A stretch of 64,000 bases of DNA, taken from assembly GCA_965214585.1 (NCBI GenBank), contig OZ243957.1, forward strand, positions 3,472,001 through 3,536,000, in the 5' to 3' direction. Under the pieces are notes generated by a model that saw only the letters and a list, made by a program, of their open reading frames with translations, searched no databases and was not told where the DNA came from. This document shows, in pieces, positions 49,624 through 56,878 of this stretch. The position numbers were made by a program, and so were the translations under genes. This DNA is from JAHCHG01 sp965214585. GTDB taxonomy: Bacteria > Acidobacteriota > Blastocatellia > Pyrinomonadales > Pyrinomonadaceae. Each line of letters starts with the position of its first letter. Positions within the stretch are counted from its first letter, which is position 1.

Positions 49624-52260
49624 ATGGAAATTTTAGAGATCAGAACGCTTCGCGGTGCGAATTATTGGAGTGGTTTTTGGAAACGGCTGATAATAATGCG
49701 GCTCGATATTGGCGAATACGAGCAGAAACCGTCGGATAAAATCGAGAATTTTTACGAGCGTATGAATCAAGTGATGCCGACTCTTTTTTCGCACGGATGC
49801 AGTTACGGCGAAGAAGGCGGATTTTTAAAGCGCGTCGAAGAGGGAACTTGGGCGGGACATATTATCGAACATTTCGCGCTCGAATTTCAGACGCTTGCCG
49901 GAATGGATGTCGGTTACGGCAGAACACGCGAAACGGGCGAGGCGGGAATTTACAATGTCGTTTTCGCGTATCACGAAGAAGAGGTCGGACGATACGCCGC
50001 ACGCGCCGCCGTCAGATTATTTCTCGATTTAGCGGAAGGCAAATCAATTGATGAAATTAAAAAAGCAGTCGAAGAAGAAGTGCAGGAAATGCGCGAGATA
50101 CGCGAGGAAGTGCGCTTCGGTCCAAGCACGGGTTCGATTGTCGAAGAAGCCGAACGGCGCGGAATTCCGTTTATCCGCCTTAATGAATATTCCCTTGTCC
50201 AACTCGGTTACGGCGTAAATCAGCAACGCATACAAGCGACGACAACCGACAAAACAAATATGATCGCCGTTGACATTGCGGGCGATAAATCGGCATCAAA
50301 AAGAATTCTCGGCGATATGGGCGTTCCCGTTCCTCGCGGTTACAGAATTTACGACGAAAAGGAAGTTGAAGATGCGTGCGAGCGAATCGGTTTTCCGATT
50401 GTGATAAAACCGCTTGACGCAAATCACGGCAGAGGCGCGACAATCGGCATCGAAAATCTGGAAGACGCGCACAAAGCGTTTCACAAAGCGAAGGAACATT
50501 CCGATTATGTGATCGTCGAAAAAATGCTCGTCGGCAGCGATTTTCGGGCGTTGGTCGTTGACAACCGGCTTGTGGCGATTGCCGAAAGAACTCCGGCGCA
50601 CGTTGTCGGCGACGGGAAAAGCACGATTCAGGAATTGATTGATACAACAAATACCGATCCTCTGCGCGGTTACGGACACGAAAATGTTCTGACGCAAATT
50701 GACGTTGACGCTCAGACCGAAAGACTTATCGCCGAGAAAAATTACACGCTCGAAACCGTTTTGGAAAAGGACGAAAAGCTGTTTTTGAAAACAACCGCAA
50801 ATCTTTCCACCGGCGGAACGGCGATTGACCGCACGGACGAAATACATCCCGAAAACACCTTTTTGTTTGAGAGAATCGCCAAGATCGTCGGTTTAGATAT
50901 TGCGGGAATTGACATAATCGCCCCGAATGTTTCCGAACCTTTGTCGGAAAACGGCGGCGGAATAATCGAAGTCAACGCCGCGCCCGGTTTTCGTATGCAC
51001 CTCGCGCCAAGCGTCGGAATCGGCAGAAATGTCGCCGAACACGTTATTGATATGCTTTTCCCGCCCGGAACTCCGGGACGAATTCCGATTTTTGCGATAA
51101 CCGGAACGAACGGCAAAACGACTGTTACGCGCCTTATCGCGCACATTTTAAAAGGCAGCGGAAAAACAGTCGGATTCACGACCACCGACGGAACATATAT
51201 CCAAAACCAGCAGATCGTTTCGGGCGACAACACGGGACCGATTTCCGCCCAACTCGTCTTAAAAGACCCGTCCGTGCAAATCGCCGTTCTGGAAACGGCA
51301 CGCGGCGGAATAATCCGTTCCGGTTTAGGCTACGATTTTTCCGATGTCGCGGTCGTCACAAATATAGCTGCCGATCATTTGGGTTTGAAAGATGTCAATA
51401 CGCTCGAAGACCTTGCACGAGTAAAATCAGTCGTGCCGCGCTCGGTCGGCGAAGACGGTTTTGCCGTTCTAAATGCCGAAGACGAAAATGTTTTCTGGAT
51501 GCGAAAATGGGTTGACGGCAAAGTTGTCTTGTTTTCGATGGACGAAGAAAACGAAAACATCAAACATCACGCCGAAAAAGGCGGCGTTTCGTGCGTTTAC
51601 GAAAACGGATTTTTGACGATTCTAAAAGGAAAATGGAAAGTGCGCGTCGAAAAGGTGGCGAATATTCCCGTCACATTTGAAGGACGCGCCCGATTTATGA
51701 TTCAAAACGCGCTTGCCGCCGCGCTCGCCTGTTTCGTGCAGGGCGTTTCGCTCGAAGACATACGCAACGGTTTGAGAACATTTACGGCGGGAACGGCGCA
51801 AACTCCGGGACGCTTGAACTTCGTCGAGATCGGCGACGTATCGGTTTTGATGGATTACGCGCACAATCCCGCCGGATTAAACGCGCTCGCGGATTTCATC
51901 ACAAAACTCCCGAATCCGTATCGCACCGTAATTATCAACGGAACAGGCGACAGACGCGATGACGATCTGCGCGAAATGGGCAAAATCTGCGGCGAAACAT
52001 TTGACCGGATAATCATCCGCCGCGGACATTACCTGCGCGGACGAACCGAAGAAGAAATGCGCGAACTGCTCAAAGAAGGAATCAGGGAAAGCGGCAATAA
52101 ACCGGAAATCCAACTCGTCCCCGAAAGCCGCGACGCAATCGAATACGCCATCAAAAATGCCAGAGAAGGCGAACTCGTCGTAACTTTAGCCGATGTCGTG
52201 GAAAAAGATATGCAGATTGTCGAAGAATACCGCGAGAAGGCGTTTGAAGCGGGAAATTAG
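49624..52260 (+). CDS. cphA: Cyanophycin synthetase
   Basis: At 878 residues it is full length. The N-terminal region begins MEILEIRTLRGANYWSGFWK like known CphA proteins. The ATP-grasp domain has KRILGDMGVPVPRGYRIYDE, IVIKPLDANHGRGATIGIEN and GGIIEVNAAPGFRMHLAPS. The Mur-ligase-like domain has the P-loop FAITGTNGKTTVTRLIAHIL and VLMDYAHNPAGLNALADF. It adds Asp to the backbone and Arg to the side chains using ATP, storing nitrogen as insoluble granules. Together with the upstream cyanophycinase it suggests a nitrogen-storage trait. All key motifs are present. Confidence 0.97.
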   Translation: MEILEIRTLRGANYWSGFWKRLIIMRLDIGEYEQKPSDKIENFYERMNQVMPTLFSHGCSYGEEGGFLKRVEEGTWAGHIIEHFALEFQTLAGMDVGYGRTRETGEAGIYNVVFAYHEEEVGRYAARAAVRLFLDLAEGKSIDEIKKAVEEEVQEMREIREEVRFGPSTGSIVEEAERRGIPFIRLNEYSLVQLGYGVNQQRIQATTTDKTNMIAVDIAGDKSASKRILGDMGVPVPRGYRIYDEKEVEDACERIGFPIVIKPLDANHGRGATIGIENLEDAHKAFHKAKEHSDYVIVEKMLVGSDFRALVVDNRLVAIAERTPAHVVGDGKSTIQELIDTTNTDPLRGYGHENVLTQIDVDAQTERLIAEKNYTLETVLEKDEKLFLKTTANLSTGGTAIDRTDEIHPENTFLFERIAKIVGLDIAGIDIIAPNVSEPLSENGGGIIEVNAAPGFRMHLAPSVGIGRNVAEHVIDMLFPPGTPGRIPIFAITGTNGKTTVTRLIAHILKGSGKTVGFTTTDGTYIQNQQIVSGDNTGPISAQLVLKDPSVQIAVLETARGGIIRSGLGYDFSDVAVVTNIAADHLGLKDVNTLEDLARVKSVVPRSVGEDGFAVLNAEDENVFWMRKWVDGKVVLFSMDEENENIKHHAEKGGVSCVYENGFLTILKGKWKVRVEKVANIPVTFEGRARFMIQNALAAALACFVQGVSLEDIRNGLRTFTAGTAQTPGRLNFVEIGDVSVLMDYAHNPAGLNALADFITKLPNPYRTVIINGTGDRRDDDLREMGKICGETFDRIIIRRGHYLRGRTEEEMRELLKEGIRESGNKPEIQLVPESRDAIEYAIKNAREGELVVTLADVVEKDMQIVEEYREKAFEAGN

Positions 52261-52335
52261 GGAATGTGATTTTTCAGTCTAAAATGCGCGAAAACTATCT
52301 TCAGGATAATCTCCAACCATTCGCCGTTGTGTAAT

Positions 52336-52377
52336 GAAGTCGCTGCCCGCACCCTCACGTTCATTGAACTGTTATGT
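52336..52377 (-). other. Half attC at the distal end of the array
   Basis: The minus strand reads ACATAACAGTTCAATGAACG followed by TGAGGGTGCGGGCAGCGAC, matching the R''/L'' half of the other attC sites. The other arm is not recognisable, so the site is truncated just after the cyanophycin synthetase gene. Confidence 0.6.
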
Positions 52378-52400
52378 TGCATTTTTGTTAAATGAATCTG

Positions 52401-53078
52401 TTATAACGGTCCAACTGCAAAAGTTATTTCCAATGCAAATTTGCTTTTTGCAAGTTTCTGCACTTTGTTTACGGTAACAAATGTTCTGATGTCATTGCCG
52501 CCGTAATCAATTTCTTCACCAAATTGCGGTTTTTTAGTTTTTTCAAGATAGCTTTCCAACGCCGTAACCGCTTTATTTATTTGAATCGGTGCGTCGCTGA
52601 TTCCATTTTCGGTTTCTTCGATAATCTCGACGGCTCGCTTAAACCAATACTGCGTATCGGTTGTAGGGGCAGAAAATCTTTCGGTTTCAAAGCGAAAACT
52701 CAAGTAATAATACTCACACCCGGTGTTTGTAATAATCAATTTGTCGCCGTTGGGCAATTCTACAGTTTCAGTTCCGGTGCGTTTATCTTCGCTTAAATTA
52801 AATGTAGTTTGCGGAAAAACGGACTTTTTGACGATGCTTTCCGGCACAGCGCGTATGCAGTCATCGTTTTTTTGCCAATCTGAATTTTTCGCACCATCTG
52901 GTTTGTAAATGTTCGAGTTGATTGAATTTGCGTTGCCGACATCCTTGCTCGAATCTACAGTTGGTTCGACCGCTGCGGAAGGTGCGGCGTTTTGCACGGC
53001 GGATTCGGTTTTGTAACATCCGCTCAACAAAAAAACTGAAAAATTCAGCCACAAAAGTAAATTCAAAAACTGCTTCAT
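52401..53078 (-). CDS. Putative lipoprotein in the terminal cassette
   Basis: This 225-residue protein has a lipoprotein signal (FLNLLLWLNFSVFLLSGCYK, lipobox LSGC), then a low-complexity Ala/Asn/Ser linker. The beta-rich domain contains TETVELPNGDKLIITNTGCE, YYLSFRFETERF, and a C-terminal TVNKVQKLAKSKFALEITFA. No family is recognised. The gene stops 24 bp before the half attC, so it may be the last cassette gene, although its size and lipobox could equally mark it as a chromosomal gene. Confidence 0.65.
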   Translation of the reverse strand: MKQFLNLLLWLNFSVFLLSGCYKTESAVQNAAPSAAVEPTVDSSKDVGNANSINSNIYKPDGAKNSDWQKNDDCIRAVPESIVKKSVFPQTTFNLSEDKRTGTETVELPNGDKLIITNTGCEYYYLSFRFETERFSAPTTDTQYWFKRAVEIIEETENGISDAPIQINKAVTALESYLEKTKKPQFGEEIDYGGNDIRTFVTVNKVQKLAKSKFALEITFAVGPL

Positions 53079-53187
53079 AAAACCTCACGTTTCGCTTACT
53101 TATATTGAATGTGAATATGCGGGGGAAACATTTCTTTGAAGCCTTGCCCGCCGGTTGCTTCTTCGGCGATTCGATCATTATCTTTTC

Positions 53188-53418
53188 TTACGCCAACTGC
53201 AAGCCTTTAGTTATTTTGACCAGCACGTAAATATTACGATTCTCTATAAAACGACAGCCGACATCCAGTTTACTGTAATTGTCGAGCAGCACAAACAATT
53301 CATAAACCACACCAGTTTTCGTTAAACAAATACAATACAAATACTGCACTTAACCGTGCTAGTCGCCGTAGAATTTCTGCTACAAACCGAGAGCGACATC
53401 TTTATTAGTAACAGACAT
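53188..53418 (-). pseudogene. Decayed small cassette gene with three in-frame stops
   Basis: An ATG at 53418 with AAAGAGGA upstream starts MSVTNKDVALGL and then meets a stop. The same frame continues through two more stops into TKTGVVYELFVLLDNYSKLD and RNIYVLVKITKGLQLA, ending at 53188. A 76-codon gene inactivated by point mutations is the simplest reading. Family unknown. It lies between attC1 and the lipoprotein gene. Confidence 0.45.
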
Positions 53419-53461
53419 AAAATTCCTCTTTTTGAACGACAACACGATTTCACGTGAAGCG

Positions 53462-53575
53462 ACATAACGATTGAGATGACGTGGGGCGAAACCGCCAGAA
53501 GTCAACTCCGAGTTCACCAAAAACCGTCCAAAACAAAGTCGCTGTTTCGCCCTCACGTCCATTGATTTGTTCGAT
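53462..53575 (-). other. attC site 1
   Basis: The minus strand opens ATCGAACAAATCAATGGACG and closes with CATCTCAATCGTTATGT. The inner arms TGAGGGCGAAAC and GTTTCGCCCCA pair, with one extra base on the first arm. It follows the minus-strand gene at 53601-53924. Confidence 0.72.
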
Positions 53576-53600
53576 GCGGCGTTATCTCTAAGATTTGTTT

Positions 53601-53924
53601 CTACTGTAACTGTTGAGCATTTTTCTCTTTGGAGTTACTCCTTAACCAAAGTCCCCCAAGAATAAGAGTTGAATAAACTATCTGCCCAATCACAAATCCG
53701 TAAAATCCTACATAAATCAAAACAACCATCTCGCAGTCATCACAGGCAGGAAGCCAACCTTTTGTTATCATATAACCAGCTAAATATACATTCCAAGCTA
53801 TAACTACGATAATTAGATTTAAAGATTTACTAGGCGTAAAAGTTCCTATTGCAAAAAACAAGCTGAATATAGTCAAAGCAAAAGCGAGCGCAATTGATTT
53901 TAGAATTGAATACTTGAGATTCAT
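53601..53924 (-). CDS. Small membrane protein in an integron cassette
   Basis: This 107-residue protein has three hydrophobic helices (IALAFALTIFSLFFAIGTF, SLNLIIVVIAWNVYLAGYMI, VVLIYVGFYGFVIGQIVYS). The short loop PACDDCEMV holds a CxxC pair. The gene is in array orientation, with its stop 25 bp before attC1. Its function is unknown. Its A/T-rich composition differs from the neighbouring chromosomal genes, as is usual for cassettes. Confidence 0.7.
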   Translation of the reverse strand: MNLKYSILKSIALAFALTIFSLFFAIGTFTPSKSLNLIIVVIAWNVYLAGYMITKGWLPACDDCEMVVLIYVGFYGFVIGQIVYSTLILGGLWLRSNSKEKNAQQLQ

Positions 53925-54019
53925 ATAATTACGATAGGAAATTTTGTTTGATAACTACATTTTGACTACTTATCCCGAAAACTCATATTTAATGCGCTCT
54001 TTGACATAGCTACGAAAGC

Positions 54020-54132
54020 ATCGAACGGCGGAGATGACGTGGGCGGAAACGGCTACGCGCAACGTCAGAGAAACAAGACACCTTCGATAACAAAATCGCT
54101 GTTTCCGCCTCACGTCCATTGACTTGTTCGGT
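54020..54132 (-). other. attC site 2
   Basis: The minus strand starts ACCGAACAAGTCAATGGACG and ends CATCTCCGCCGTTCGAT. The inner arms TGAGGCGGAAAC and GTTTCCGCCCA pair, with extra bases on the first arm. It is identical over its whole inner part to attC5. Confidence 0.82.
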
Positions 54133-54250
54133 TTCGTGTTTGAGTTAAACACGCCGTTTGCCTTCGCGCAACGTCAGATGAAACGCGGAGCGTCTTTATT
54201 TGTCAATCTCCGAGAACCGTCATTTAAATTTCTTTCGAGAAGAAACCGAA
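54022..54250 (-). repeat. ORF-less integron cassette, duplicated copy 1
   Basis: These 229 bp are identical to 55185-55413. They include attC2 and a 112-bp body without a convincing gene. Exact identity points to recent duplication of one cassette, or to a segmental duplication. Confidence 0.85.
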
Positions 54251-54358
54251 CGGCTGAGATGACGTGGGGCGAAACCGCCACCGCGCAACTCCGAGTTAAA
54301 AAGACCTGTTCGATAACAAAGTCGCTGTTTCGCCCTCACGTCCATTGATTTGTTCGGC
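54245..54358 (-). other. attC site 3
   Basis: The minus strand starts GCCGAACAAATCAATGGACG and ends CATCTCAGCCGTTCGGT; the inner arms TGAGGGCGAAAC and GTTTCGCCCCA pair. It follows the minus-strand gene at 54369-54938, whose stop is 10 bp away. Confidence 0.83.
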
Positions 54359-54368
54359 GTGTCGTTAT

Positions 54369-54938
54369 TTACCAAGCCGCTTTTCCTTCCCAATCCAAAT
54401 TCTTTGGTAACAGCCGTTCAGATAATTCAAGCAATTCTTTTTGGTCTGAGCTGAATAACGGCATATAAGTTTCGCCTCGATATTTACGCCACCAATAACC
54501 TTCACGAAACTGCCAAAAAGAAGTAGGCGAACCGATTTGTTTGTAAAGTTCGTCATTGACGGCACATCTGAAACTCATCCAACGTCTGCCGTCCTCCATA
54601 ATTTCAACACATTCAGATAAACATTCTGATGTTTTCAACTCCGCGTTCCAGTCAACGTGAGCAAAGCGAAAATCCGGCGCGGTTTTTAAGCGATGATACA
54701 AAACGATGCCAGCTTCCGTTACCTCAAGCGCGTCGTTCAAACCTTCAATGCCGCGTCCGTTTTTGCAAAGCTGAGTAGAGCCAACGGACAGTCCGCGAAC
54801 TTCTTCATTCAAAATGATCGCGCTAAAAGTAAGTGTGCGCCCAGTAAGAAAAGTGTGATGAAAGCCGCTAAAGTGAACTTTAAGCTCATTAAGGCTTGCT
54901 TCATTTTCGCACTCTGCCCATAAACTAAAATCAATCAT
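54369..54938 (-). CDS. Hypothetical cassette protein
   Basis: This 189-residue soluble protein starts MIDFSLWAECENEASL with an acidic N-terminus. It continues with GLNDALEVTEAGIVLYHRLK, SLFRCAV-like SFRCAVNDELYKQIGSPTSF and YWWRKYRGETYMPLF. No family is recognised. I chose the ATG at 54938, 17 bp inside attC4, because upstream codons translate the attC palindrome. The gene fills its cassette exactly, from attC4 to attC3, in array orientation. Confidence 0.72.
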   Translation of the reverse strand: MIDFSLWAECENEASLNELKVHFSGFHHTFLTGRTLTFSAIILNEEVRGLSVGSTQLCKNGRGIEGLNDALEVTEAGIVLYHRLKTAPDFRFAHVDWNAELKTSECLSECVEIMEDGRRWMSFRCAVNDELYKQIGSPTSFWQFREGYWWRKYRGETYMPLFSSDQKELLELSERLLPKNLDWEGKAAW

Positions 54939-54954
54939 AATCTGAGCAAGAAAC

Positions 54955-55068
54955 GCCGAACGGCGGAGATGACGTGGGCGGAAACCAGCCACACGCAAGC
55001 TGAAAGAAAACGGACGACGCTGATAACAAAGTCGCTGTTTCCGCCTCACGTCCATTGACTTGTTCGGC
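54955..55068 (-). other. attC site 4
   Basis: The minus strand starts GCCGAACAAGTCAATGGACG and ends CATCTCCGCCGTTCGGC; the inner arms TGAGGCGGAAAC and GTTTCCGCCCA pair. The 114 bp between this site and attC5 hold no gene. Confidence 0.85.
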
Positions 55069-55182
55069 ACGTCGTCATTTTCACCGCGCCTGCCAGCCCA
55101 ACGGATAATCTTTGTGCGTTTAGCGCAAAACAATCTCGTTGGATTTTCAAAAAGCCTTTCGTTCTAACTTTTTTCAAGAAGT

Positions 55183-55295
55183 GCCGAACGGCGGAGATGA
55201 CGTGGGCGGAAACGGCTACGCGCAACGTCAGAGAAACAAGACACCTTCGATAACAAAATCGCTGTTTCCGCCTCACGTCCATTGACTTGTTCGGT
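55183..55295 (-). other. attC site 5
   Basis: It has the same sequence as attC2 apart from the outermost bases: minus strand ACCGAACAAGTCAATGGACG to CATCTCCGCCGTTCGGC. Confidence 0.85.
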
Positions 55296-55413
55296 TTCGT
55301 GTTTGAGTTAAACACGCCGTTTGCCTTCGCGCAACGTCAGATGAAACGCGGAGCGTCTTTATTTGTCAATCTCCGAGAACCGTCATTTAAATTTCTTTCG
55401 AGAAGAAACCGAA
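55185..55413 (-). repeat. ORF-less integron cassette, duplicated copy 2
   Basis: These 229 bp are identical to 54022-54250. The duplication ends one base inside the R box of the next site, where GAAC in copy 1 is GAAT here. Confidence 0.85.
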
Positions 55414-55493
55414 TGCTTGAGATGAGCGAGCCGCATTGAAGTCGTCGAAACGAGAACCGCTGTTGGCGGCTTCGCTCTATTGATTTGTTCGGC
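55408..55493 (-). other. attC site 6, short and mutated
   Basis: The minus strand starts GCCGAACAAATCAATAGAGC and ends CATCTCAAGCATTCGGT. The conserved GTT of the crossover box has become ATT, which should block recombination here. The site is only 86 bp. Confidence 0.7.
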
Positions 55494-55520
55494 GTGTCAT
55501 TGTCAGCGAAAAACTAAATT

Positions 55521-55727
55521 ATGCAAAGACAAATTTTAATCGAACTGCAAAGCGAAAATGAATACGATTCAGCTTTTAACACAATTCGAGAATTTCAAAA
55601 TAATTCGGCGGCAACTACGCACGTCGGTTTTTCTGCCAATGTCGGGCAGTTCGGCGGATTTATTACCGATGACGCGGCGACGTGGCAAGCTTGGCTGAAA
55701 CCAAGAAACGCCGAACGGCGGAGATGA
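55521..55727 (+). CDS. Hypothetical cassette protein on the strand opposite to the array
   Basis: This 68-residue ORF contains RQILIELQSENEYDSAFNTI and HVGFSANVGQFGGFITDDAA, then runs into attC7, so the last codons (NAERRR) read the attC box. No ribosome-binding site is evident. It fills the cassette between attC6 and attC7 and has no competing minus-strand gene. Short length makes it tentative. Confidence 0.45.
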   Translation: MQRQILIELQSENEYDSAFNTIREFQNNSAATTHVGFSANVGQFGGFITDDAATWQAWLKPRNAERRR

Positions 55728-55820
55728 CGTTGCCGCGCCGATTACGGACAAACTAAAAGGCAACAGGCATCTTCGATAATAAAGTCGCTGGCGCGGCTAA
55801 CGTCCATTGATTTGTTCGGC
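55710..55820 (-). other. attC site 7
   Basis: The minus strand starts GCCGAACAAATCAATGGACG and ends CATCTCCGCCGTTCGGC. The inner arms TTAGCCGCGCC and GGCGCGGCAA pair and differ from other sites on both sides in a compensating way, good evidence that the structure is selected. Confidence 0.87.
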
Positions 55821-55862
55821 GTATGCCGTTATTTTCACGCCGGATGGCGAAAGGAGTTAAAA

Positions 55863-56030
55863 ATGTCATATTGTCAAGGAAATGTTGGTAACTGCGATGC
55901 AGAAGAATTTTATTGCGAGCCGTGCGCTGTAATGGCGTGCAGCCTGCACGGACACATTGACGAGGGCGACGACCCCGATTGTGAACATCTATGCGACGAG
56001 TGGGAAGAATTTTTCCTCGCGTCCGAGTAA
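55863..56030 (+). CDS. Small cysteine-rich cassette protein
   Basis: This 55-residue acidic protein has eight cysteines and several histidines (MSYCQGNVGNC, EEFYCEPCAVMACSLHGHID, CEHLCDEW), suggesting a metal-binding fold. AAAGGAG lies seven bases before the ATG, and the stop is 3 bp before attC8. It is transcribed opposite to the array direction. Family unknown. Confidence 0.72.
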   Translation: MSYCQGNVGNCDAEEFYCEPCAVMACSLHGHIDEGDDPDCEHLCDEWEEFFLASE

Positions 56031-56033
56031 TAC

Positions 56034-56144
56034 GCCGAACGGCGGCGTTGACGTGGGCGGGAACGGCAACCAAGCCCGTTAAGGGTAACAAGCCCGTTGA
56101 TAACAAGGACGCTGTTCCCGCCCACGTCCAACAACTTGTTCGGC
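56034..56144 (-). other. attC site 8
   Basis: The minus strand starts GCCGAACAAGTTGTTGGACG and ends CAACGCCGCCGTTCGGC. The inner arms TGGGCGGGAAC and GTTCCCGCCCA pair perfectly. The change of the L box to GTTG/CAAC on both arms is compensatory. Confidence 0.86.
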
Positions 56145-56177
56145 ATTGCGTTAATTGAAACGCGGAGCGTAAAAACT

Positions 56178-56381
56178 ATGAAAAATAACAACGAAAACAC
56201 AAAAAACACTTGCCCGAATACAGCCATTTTCCGTTATACTTGGGCGGGACGCGATGAAAATTTTATCTGTTTAGAACACGCCGCGCAATTAAAAACTGTT
56301 GCCGCCGCAATTGGTTACTATTTACAGTTAATTCAAATTGAACCAAATCCAGAAACTACTTGCCGCCAAATTACAAAATAG
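56178..56381 (+). CDS. Small cassette protein with Cys/His motif
   Basis: This 67-residue protein reads TCPNTAIFRYTWAGRDENFI then CLEHAAQLKTVAAAIGYYLQ. The CP..(n)..C..H pattern suggests a small zinc-binding or regulatory protein common on mobile DNA. The ATG at 56178 follows GCGGAGCG and is preferred over the earlier ATG, which translates attC8. The stop is three bases before the attI-like box. It is opposite to the array direction. Confidence 0.7.
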   Translation: MKNNNENTKNTCPNTAIFRYTWAGRDENFICLEHAAQLKTVAAAIGYYLQLIQIEPNPETTCRQITK

Positions 56382-56384
56382 ATG

Positions 56385-56544
56385 CCGAACTATTATTCGA
56401 TAACAAATAATGCAAATAATACACCCATTCCGTTTTTTGTGTCAAATAAATTTTATATTCCGCGTTTGACGGATTATATCACTATTTTATACAAATAATA
56501 CATATATTTCGGATTATAGATTTTTTTTCGTTCGGAGGAAGGCA
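56385..56544 (-). other. attI-like junction and integrase promoter region
   Basis: GCCGAAC at 56385-56391 (GTTCGGC on the minus strand) is a lone R box with no palindrome partner, as expected where the first cassette meets attI. The 150 bp to the integrase start are A/T-rich with repeated CAAATAATRCA words at about 56405 and 56493, which may correspond to attI direct repeats. GGAGGA precedes the integrase ATG. Confidence 0.6.
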
Positions 56545-56829
56545 ATGTCAAAACAATCAAAATCCCCGTTTCTCGAATCTGTGCGTGGTTTGATTCGCGT
56601 TAAGCATTTGAGTTATCGCACCGAAGAGGCTTATATCGGTTGGATTCGGCGGTTTATTTTGTTTCACGATAAACGGCATCCGCAAGAGATGGGCGCGGAT
56701 GAGGTTAAGGCGTTTTTGACGCATTTGGCGGTTGGGAAAAATGCGGCGGCTTCGACGCAGAATCAGGCATTTGCGGCGTTGCTGTTTCTTTGGCGCGTCA
56801 ATTTACGCCCGCGGCAGCAGAATTATTAA
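56545..56829 (+). pseudogene. intI: Integron integrase, N-terminal fragment
   Basis: This 94-residue product matches the N-terminal core-binding domain of IntI tyrosine recombinases: FLESVRGLIRVKHLSYRTEE, AYIGWIRRFILFHDKRHPQE, MGADEVKAFLTHLAVGKN and AASTQNQAFAALLFL. Full-length IntI is about 320 residues. Here the frame diverges after LLFLW and stops, and the next gene starts 50 bp later, so the catalytic Arg/His/Tyr domain is gone. It can still mark the integron platform. The start has a good GGAGGA ribosome-binding site. Confidence 0.9.
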
Positions 56830-56878
56830 AATAGTAAATTCTTTAATTTCATAACGTAAAACATCCGGCGTAAATGCT

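Larger units (their letters stand above)
52336..56829 (-). mobile_element. Decayed chromosomal integron: cassette array with truncated integrase
   Basis: Eight attC-like palindromes and a half site lie between small unrelated genes, ending at an attI-like junction and a 5' fragment of an integron integrase gene on the opposite strand. The attC arms carrying extra unpaired bases lie toward the integrase side of each site on the plus strand, which sets the array orientation leftwards (minus strand), away from the integrase as in normal integrons. The integrase lacks its catalytic part, so the array can only move with an integrase supplied in trans. Confidence 0.82.

Noticed and set aside
53380..55315. 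ORFs reading NKSMDVRRKQR.. at several places on the minus strand (53380-53562, 53970-54152, 55046-55315)
   Set aside because: They are translations of the attC palindromes themselves; the repeated peptide reflects the repeated DNA, and no ribosome-binding sites or independent domains are present.
52336..56829. CRISPR array as an explanation for the regularly repeated sequences
   Set aside because: The repeats are about 110 bp palindromes with variable interiors and spacers of 110-600 bp that contain genes, and there are no cas genes. attC sites explain them better.
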